From the NCBI GenBank assembly GCA_033977485.1, contig CM066982.1:13259218-13323217 (forward strand): a DNA stretch of 64,000 nt, read 5' to 3'. This DNA is from Hydrangea macrophylla (taxonomy: Eukaryota > Streptophyta > Magnoliopsida > Cornales > Hydrangeaceae). The position numbers and the translations under genes are program-made. Shown here one piece after another: positions 57,637-64,000 of this stretch (its first letter is position 1; each line of letters opens with the position of its first letter). Below the pieces are notes generated by a model. It was not told the origin of the DNA and did no database searches. It saw only the letters and a program-made list of their open reading frames with translations.

Positions 57637-59036
57637 TTAGTACACGAATCGAAGAGGGATTCATCAGAAATAGTTATAAACTATAGTTAAGGAATCATCT
57701 ACATGCTTTCAACAACTAAAAGACCACACTGCAACTAATACAAGAAGGAAAGATAAGAAAGTTTCCTTCGATGAAGTTTCTCACTCCGAAAACTTAGAAC
57801 TCAAGCCCCAATTTCTATCTGATGCTGCCTCTTCAAAGTTGCACAACCGAAAACCTTTCATGCCAAGAAAATGTTTGGAATAAGCATGAAATAATCGCAA
57901 ATTACCCCAGCAATGTTGCAACAAGTAGATATAAATATACCTCCTAGAAACAACATTAACCAAATGATCCAATGGGGCGAAAAAGGATATATTATAATGT
58001 GGAAAAAAATTGGTAAACTCGATATCTGATGGTTATTTATCACAAAATTGAATAAAGTCCATTATTCTCTCAGGGAAAAAATTATTACAACAGATAGCAG
58101 TTCTAATCAAGTAACACTAATTTATTTATTTATTTTACACAAAAATTTAAATTTATAATAGAAACATCCATACACGACAATTAAAATTTTTTGACACTAC
58201 TGGGGAAGTTCAATTAGGGCCTCCATAACAATGCTACAAAATCACATTCGGTTCCTGCTTTTAATACAAGAAAGGAAAGGCAAGAGGAAACAAAACAGAG
58301 AAACAAAAAATTCAGCTCCCATGTTGTGGTGGAACGTCAGAAAGTTGATAGGGTATAATGGTCAAAGTCTAGCAACATTGTTCACGGAAAAACCTTTAAA
58401 TGTTCAGGACTTCTTCTGAAGTTCTTGGGCTAATATTTGGATGCCTGAATCATTTATCAATAGAGCATTCAATATTTAATTCTATGGAGAAAACAGTTGT
58501 ACAAGCCAACATTACCCACTAAATTTGTTTGCCTTCCCACACCCAATAACTAAAATAAGATGTTAGAGTTGCTTATTTTACGCTCTTCTCCAAAGGGTAA
58601 GAAAACCACATGCCTGACTCAACAAAAGTTGCTTTCTCCTAAACCCATTACAACGCAATTGTACAAGTCTCAAGGGGTAGCTAATGTGGAGCTTGATAAT
58701 ACCATACACTTAGCCCGACTCAAATGTTTTTGAATTAATTTCACAGTTATAGCTTGTTACCCTACTTCTATGTTTTTACACCTATCGATGTACTTTAATC
58801 TTCTTCTTCTGGCTTTGAGCATAGTGAAAAATCTTAGCATCTCTGTGGATGTACACGTAAAATTTGGTGTTCTTGTGTTTCCGTATCACAAAGATACTGA
58901 AATAGTGATAAATCCGTAACATTCCTTATTCCACTAAATTTTTCCAAGTGTTCTTGCAATTGGGCCTCAAGTTACATGCGGTTGAACATGAGAATAGGGT
59001 GAAGCACATGGATTGACAAAGCAATAAAAATCTTAC
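57637..59036. other. CACTA interior, nothing recognised
   Basis: AT-rich. No further inositol-transporter exons were found downstream of the exon below (minus strand). Confidence 0.5.
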
Positions 59037-59387
59037 CTCTGTGAAAGCAAGATTGACTATGTAGGAAAGAAATTGTCCACCGGTAATCATGAGTACATTG
59101 GTGCTCACAAGACCTCCCCTAATTTCTGATGGAGCTGCTTCGGCGATATATATGGGAACGGTAACGGATGCCACACCCACACTCACACCCAAGCCAACAA
59201 AGAGCCGTCCGATTATAAGTACATAGGGATCAGGTGCAGCGGCCATAACAATTGATCCGAACATAAAGACTACATCGGCAGAGAGAGTAGCTTTTTTGAA
59301 TCCATAAACATCATTTACCCCCCCCCCCCCCCCCCCTGTTGTAGCTCCAATAATGGCCCCGACCAAAGCCATGCGGACAATTGTTTC
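59037..59387 (-). pseudogene. Inositol transporter (INT-type sugar porter) exon fragment
   Basis: One exon after the acceptor [24 protein letters not shown], then a run of Gly from a poly-C tract, [60 protein letters not shown] and [18 protein letters not shown], ending at a GTAAGA donor. This is the segment covering helices 2-4 of plant H+/inositol symporters, including the GRL-VGLG and PIYIAE-P--IRG signatures. The usual GGW-NDRYGRK loop is altered by the poly-C expansion and substitutions. Flanking exons are absent, so it is a captured, non-functional piece. Confidence 0.88.
59318..59336. repeat. Poly-C tract (19 C) inside the transporter exon
   Basis: A homopolymer replacing the normally mixed codons of the Gly-Gly-Trp loop. 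Confidence 0.85.
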
Positions 59388-59883
59388 CTGCCAACTCACA
59401 GGTTTTTTAAAAATTTCTTAAGGTAAACAATGAGGAAAATAGAAAGGAAAAAAAAATCAAAATATGAAGGAAAACAAAGAGAAACACGCTTCCTGATCTG
59501 ATCCATTAAATTAAGAGACCTCACTGGCTGAACATGATGATCGAGAAAGGTTGAGGAGGACCTAAGTCAGTGCTGTCTTGTTCCACCATGAAATCCATTA
59601 TAGTCATGATGTCTATGAACAGAGAGAGAGAGAGAGATATATATATATATATAGAAACCTGGAGAGGAGGAGAGATCCTGGAGGAGGCGGCGGTTGAGAG
59701 GAGGAGGCGGCGGCGGCGATTGAGGCTTGGAGCAGGTGGTGGCGTGGTGGTGGAGGGAGAGGTGCGATGGAGAGATCTTGGAAAGCCAGGAGAGGAAAAA
59801 GGGTCATGCAGGTTTGTAACGAAGAGATTTGGGAGTCAATTAAAAGATAGGGTTTGGCGTGCAGCGAAATTTTGGGCGCCAAA
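59388..59883. other. CACTA right flank with GGC-rich patch
   Basis: GA/TA microsatellite at 59619-59653, then a GAGGAGGCGGCGG-rich patch (59690-59770) and GGGCGCCAAACTTTTTATG just before the subterminal repeats. It may be the former promoter and first exon region of the element (inference). Confidence 0.4.
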
Positions 59884-60330
59884 CTTTTTATGTCACTTTT
59901 TTTTAAAACCTATATAAAGTTTTTATTATTTTTATTATTTATGTCACTTTTTAGTAAGTGACATAATAATTAAATGTTTTATTTACAAAAATACCACCGC
60001 ATTTTTATTATTTATGTCACTTTTTAGTAAAGTGACATAATAATCAAATGTTTTATTTACAAAAGTGCCACCGCATTTTTATTTATGTCAGTTTTTAAAA
60101 AGTGACATAAGTACATTATTATTTATGTCACTTTTTAATTAAATGACATAAATATTTTATTATTTATGTCACTTTTTTTTTAAATAATGACATAAATAAT
60201 CAATTATTTATGTCACTTTTTTAAAAACTGACATAAATACTAAAAAAATGACATAAAAAGCTCATGCAAGAAATAATTATGTCACTCAAAATAAAAGTGA
60301 CATAAATACAATTTTAAAAGTGACATAAAT
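59884..60330. repeat. Right subterminal repeat array (TTTATGTCAC)
   Basis: About 20 copies of TTTATGTCACTTTTTA or its complement, mirroring the left array. Confidence 0.88.
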
Positions 60331-60349
60331 AGCCATTTTCCTTGTAGTG

Positions 60350-60739
60350 TAACAATTTAGAGATACAAGCAACCTAATGAAGAGTGAATCTAACAAAACA
60401 TCAATCCACAATGAAGAATGAACTTACAAATTGGGAAAAAAATAGTTGTGAAATTGTCAATGGCAGCAACTTCAACAACAATAATTGTACTGCAATTTGG
60501 GGAATAATGCATAACTTACAATGCTATGACTTATGTGAAATCAGTTCCATCAATTGGAACAATAACATGTATCTTGGCTACCTTTTTTTTCTCAAATTGT
60601 TCAACATGGATTACATTCTTTAGTTTTTTTTTCTTTTTTTCTTTTTCTGTTCGTTCTTCTCTAGGTGTAACTCCATATACACTAATTTTTTTCATCTCTT
60701 TGTTGAGTTGTAACATTTGTGTATTATAGTATGTTCTGA
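60350..60739. repeat. 390-bp direct repeat, right copy
   Basis: Identical to 49271-49660. It starts immediately after the TTGTAGTG end of the CACTA-like element. Confidence 0.92.
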
Positions 60740-60866
60740 TATATTTTATGCATGATGAAAAGACAATTTTAGTCACTTAAAGACCCCAGGTTTAACTTAT
60801 CGCATGTCAGAAATTAATGTCACTACCTTGGGCACCTTAGGTGTTTTAACAATAGTGGTTCTCCAA
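60655..60866. repeat. Inverted partner of 48758-48965
   Basis: Reverse complement of 48758-48965 with scattered mismatches. It overlaps the right 390-bp repeat and extends beyond it. It is cut off by the LTR that begins at 60900. Confidence 0.8.
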
Positions 60867-61344
60867 TTATGCTTAGCAACTGTATTGCAACAGTCTATTT
60901 GTAACAACCTGCATTTCCATTTAATTATTTTAAATTTGCAATTTTCATATTTAACCTGTATTATTGATTTTAATTTATAACTCATGTTCTAAATTTTATT
61001 CCATGTGTTAAATCTTGTTACCTGATTTATTTCTTATTGAACTTTCTTTTGGGGGTCAAACTGTAATTTTATGAATTTAGTGATACCAGTGTTGGATTTC
61101 AAAATTTTATTTCAAAACGGTGGAAAATATTAACTTTTGACTCAAACTATATCTATACTTTTTGTACAACTGGGAATTTAATTCCTACGCTGTTATGATT
61201 TTCTGTGTTTTTTTTATATGTATCGTAATATACCAGTTTTTGCTTTAACCTGCGTTTATACCGCGTCTTAGGTGTGGGAGCACGTGAGCTCAACCACACC
61301 GTGTGATTCCTGTGAGTTGCTTGGGCTCCAAAACATTTTAGCAG

Positions 61345-61354
61345 TATAAATATA
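61345..61354 (+). promoter_or_regulatory. TATA box of the LTR promoter
   Basis: TATAAATATA is followed about 25-30 nt later by a CT-rich stretch (CTCTCAATCTCCCACAGTC), the usual plant LTR promoter layout. Confidence 0.55.
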
Positions 61355-61500
61355 TGTATATAGCTCTCAATCTCCCACAGTCTCTAAAACTCTCTCAATT
61401 TCTCTCTTACTCTCTCTAATCTCTCATGCTTTTAAGAACACACCCACACAATTATAGATTCATGTTTATAGATATACATACATAGTTATATACACAGTTA

Positions 61501-61521
61501 TATATATATATATATATATAT

Positions 61522-61552
<31 letters not shown>
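61501..61552. repeat. TA and GA microsatellites in the LTR
   Basis: (TA)n directly followed by (GA)n. Confidence 0.85.
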
Positions 61553-61556
<4 letters not shown>

Positions 61557-62056
61557 GAAGATTTTCATCGAGACGACGGAATTCGCGGCGAAAAATTCTC
61601 GGCACGTTAAATTTATAGTTCAATCACCTCTGTGAGTATTCTAAACTCACCTAGAATGTAAATTTCATGCTTATTTGCTGTGATAATAGTCTATTGTAGA
61701 ATCACCATTGTTAATTTCTCCATGGAAGCTCAAGCTCAAAAATGGTGATTTTTCAAACTCAACCAAAATTTGTTTTTAGAAATAAAATTGAAAGATTATG
61801 GTACATAGAGACTACGGTTTAAGTTATAGAGCCTAATTTATTCGTATCACGACGTATATTAAAAATGAAATTTCATCACCTCTCGGTTTTTCGTAAAATC
61901 TGAGAACTACGATTGAAATTAGTTAAAACCAATTGTGTATTCATAATCCTTGCGAAAAAATGGAGAGAACCACATATTACAAGTCATGGTTATATTCGGA
62001 TTTGAAAATGGGTCAAAAATAGGCTTTAAATTTGTAATAGGGGAGAAATTATTGAT

Positions 62057-62110
62057 GCCAATCGATTGGTATGGGTTCCAATCGATTGGTATGTGTTCCA
62101 ATCGATTGAT
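62057..62110. repeat. Three tandem copies of a 20-bp CCAATCGATTGG repeat
   Basis: CCAATCGATTGGTATGGGTT is repeated two and a half times; each unit contains the 12-bp palindrome CCAATCGATTGG (last one CCAATCGATTGA). The spacing of exactly 20 bp puts the palindromes on the same DNA face about every two turns. Confidence 0.85.
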
Positions 62111-62589
62111 ACTTTTTCAACACTGACGACTTTTAGTAAAACGGCCATAACTTCCTCTAGGAAACTCGAAAACGCGCACCGTTTGAAGCGTTGGAAACTA
62201 GACTCAAAGACCTTTCTTTTGATGTATAATTTATGCACAAAAATTATAACTCATTTTTGAGGGCATTACTTCAAAGTAGACCCACTTGTGTTCTAGTAGC
62301 GATAAAAGCAGATTAAAGCATTCTTTGAAGAATTCACTGGTTGTTTCATATAAGATTTGATTTCTTCTCATATATCCATGGTTATCATTCCCAGTGCTTT
62401 ATATTTCTGTATTAAGTCACATGTCATTCATGTGGAGTCAGTTGTACATGCATGGCGAGTGTTGGTCAGTGTGGAAAAGAGTATGTGGTTGAGATAGTGT
62501 TGTGGACACTCCCTGGTAATTTTGTACCCAAGTGTGATGTTTTTTAGATTGCAGATAGAGTGTCTTTGAAATGCAATGGTGGTAAAACT

Positions 62590-62850
62590 GAACACTCTCT
62601 GGCGCCCATGGTAGCGCTAAAGTGTGTGGCGCCGAACTTGGATATTCCCTGGCACCCATGGTAGTGCTAAAGTGTGGCCTACGGACACTCCCTGGTACCC
62701 GAGTCTGGATACTGCGTGAGGTTTCCTCCGGTATTTGCGAGGCGGATTAGGTACTAAAGTGTGAGGCATTGGACACTCCCTGGCACCCCGTACTAAAGTG
62801 TGAGGCAAACTGGACACTCCCTGGTACCCCTGTGCTAAAGTGTGGCTATC
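62590..62850. repeat. Imperfect tandem repeats in the LTR
   Basis: Five or six units with the core ACACTCCCTGGTACCC ... GTGCTAAAGTGTG, spaced about 45-90 bp apart, with internal length changes. Confidence 0.75.
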
Positions 62851-63499
62851 AGAGTATTTCAAAGATATTGGTGTGAGAGAGTGGGTTGGTTTGTGGTCGA
62901 GAGAAAGGAGTCGGTAAGATGAGTGGGTGCATTGTTTTCATACACGGTCACGTGAAATATGAATTAAAGTTTACAAATGTCATTATGGTTATTTTAATGA
63001 GAACTCCACCTGTTGATTAATGGAAAATGAAAAATAGTAAATGAGTATGTTTTACATTCGGGCATATGTTTTTAATACTCACCAGCTTCTTGAAGCTGAC
63101 GACGTTGATACGTCCTGGACATTCGTGTCTAGGCTTTTCAGGTTTTGATCAAGTAGGACTGTACAATTATGCTAACTAAAATTCAACTACTTGGGAAGAA
63201 GAACTTATTTAATATTATATATTTTAAATTATGAACTGGTTCTGTAATAAGGATGACTGTAATAGATAATAGATATTATTTTGTTTCAAGGCGGTTTATG
63301 TCTTAGTTGATCCTGTGCTGTAATAATCATTAAATTAGAAAAATTTTGTATGCCTTGATTTCTTTACTCTGATTTACATTAATATGTTGTTCGACGTTTG
63401 GGACGGAATCGATCCTTCAAACTGTCGTGACCTACGGGTTCATAAAGGAAATTAAATGCTTTCCATATTTATGCTACGTCAGGGCGTGACAGGATTTAG

Positions 63500-63512
63500 T
63501 GGTATCAGAGCC
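63500..63512 (+). other. Primer-binding site (initiator tRNA-Met)
   Basis: TGGTATCAGAGCC lies 8 nt after the LTR end and is complementary to the 3' end of plant initiator tRNA-Met. Confidence 0.85.
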
Positions 63513-63881
63513 AAGTTATCTAGTTTAACCAGGCTCAGTTATTCACGCCGCGGATTAGTGACATAGATTAACTTTAGGCTTTTACTAAGCTATACAATCA
63601 AGTTAAGTCAAGTCTGATTTTCCAAATTTAGGATTTCCGAATAACCAGATTCCAGTTTTTAGTTGGTTAGCACTGATTGTCCTTAGTTCAGAACTTGAAT
63701 TCCAGGTTGGTTTCATCGTAGGGACGATAGTACATATTTTGGTCACATCGACAGGAATGTTAGCAGTCGCCAAATATCCTCGAACGTATCCATTTAAAAA
63801 TTAGCCAAGTTGGTTATGACATATAAAGTCCATATAGATAGTAGCCGAATTCCTTAGGAGTTGAGGTAAGCCATATCCCTC

Positions 63882-64000
63882 ATGAATAGCTTAAACACTG
63901 ACGAACTTCCTGAGTCAGATCTCGGAACAGTCAGTATAGCCTACAGCCCAGAGTTTGGAAGGAGAATAAGAGTAAGAATACGATCCATTTTTCTATTAGA
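63882..64000 (+). CDS. Possible start of a retrotransposon gag frame, cut by window end
   Basis: ATG at 63882 opens a frame (MNSLNTDELPESDLGTVSIA ...) that stays open to the window end. Position after the primer-binding site suits gag, but 39 codons are too few to assign it. Confidence 0.3.
   Translation, partial: MNSLNTDELPESDLGTVSIAYSPEFGRRIRVRIRSIFLL

Larger units (their letters stand above)
49661..60349. mobile_element. CACTA-like (En/Spm) element, 10.7 kb, carrying host gene fragments
   Basis: The right end reads ...CCATTTTCCTTGTAGTG (CACTACAAGGAAAATGG on the other strand), the canonical CACTA terminus. The left end begins AAAAAGGCCTTTTATGTCAC, matching the sub-terminus but lacking the expected CACTACAAG. 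Both ends carry dense arrays of TTTATGTCAC/GTGACATAAA subterminal repeats, as En/Spm elements do for transposase binding. Inside are a 179-bp satellite, three partial host genes in one orientation (PHO1, MEKK1-like, inositol transporter) and MITEs. No TnpA/TnpD-like transposase is recognisable, so it would be non-autonomous. The expected 3-bp target duplication cannot be confirmed because the 390-bp repeat abuts both ends. Confidence 0.75.
60900..63491 (+). mobile_element. 5' LTR of a retrotransposon, about 2.6 kb
   Basis: It begins TGTAACAACCTGCATTTCC and ends GTCAGGGCGTGACA, giving TG...CA limits, and is followed 8 nt later by a tRNA-Met primer-binding site. A TATAAATATA box and CT-rich start region lie at 61345-61400. 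A long LTR of this type is more usual in Ty3/Gypsy elements, but no coding evidence for the class lies inside the window. The element interrupts the inverted repeat that ends near 60866. Confidence 0.8.

Noticed and set aside
59570..59917. 115-codon Arg/Gly-rich plus-strand frame
   Set aside because: It arises from a GA microsatellite and a GGAGGCGGCGG patch, with no recognisable domain.
62438..62862. Minus-strand frames in the LTR with repeated HTLALPW and GYQGVS words
   Set aside because: Translation of the tandem DNA repeat in the LTR; no evidence of a protein.

Overview
This is nuclear DNA from a flowering plant, most likely a eudicot. It is AT-rich, has GT-AG introns and is crowded with transposable elements. 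Its recognisable gene families are plant ones: an E-class PPR protein, a PYRR-type riboflavin enzyme, an F-box/FBD protein, Cf-like LRR receptor-like proteins, a 14-3-3 protein, a PHO1-type phosphate exporter, a MEKK1-like kinase and an inositol transporter. I cannot name the species. Only one gene looks fully intact, the PPR gene at 21666-23831. Almost everything else is a decayed gene, a gene fragment or a mobile element.

Region by region. 1-6900 is repeat-rich and has no convincing gene: foldback elements, a possible Helitron end, and a 1.9 kb G-rich array that mixes GGT/GAT triplets with palindromic ATTATCTGTTTT modules. 6924-21109 is a PYRR-like gene (riboflavin reductase plus NADAR/COG3236 domain). 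Its promoter and first exon were tandemly duplicated, and a hAT element then jumped into the second copy. The middle of the gene has lost part of one exon and is frameshifted in another, while the 3' exons are clean. Its introns carry MITEs, several with target-site duplications readable from the sequence. 21666-24815 holds the PPR gene (minus strand), placed head to head with a truncated 14-3-3 exon that runs into a MULE transposase remnant. 26530-29688 is a broken F-box/FBD gene. 29.7-34 kb is a nest of foldback elements.

34.5-46.5 kb holds two decayed receptor-like-protein genes on the minus strand. Between them lies a composite LTR-retrotransposon region: a Copia pol with one kind of LTR on its 3' side, and an unrelated gag-like ORF with a different LTR and primer-binding site on its 5' side. 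48.7-60.9 kb is a large nested structure whose core is a 10.7 kb CACTA-like element (49661-60349). That core has TTTATGTCAC subterminal repeats, a 179-bp satellite, and fragments of three unrelated host genes (PHO1, MEKK1-like kinase, inositol transporter), all in the same antisense orientation. No transposase is recognisable. A 390-bp segment on its two sides is identical. 60900-64000 is a 2.6 kb LTR with the primer-binding site and start of a further retrotransposon that runs off the window.

The most notable points are the multi-gene-capturing CACTA element with its internal satellite, the exon-1 duplication in the PYRR-like gene, the G-rich/palindromic array, and five long poly-G/poly-C tracts that may be biological or may be sequencing or assembly artefacts.
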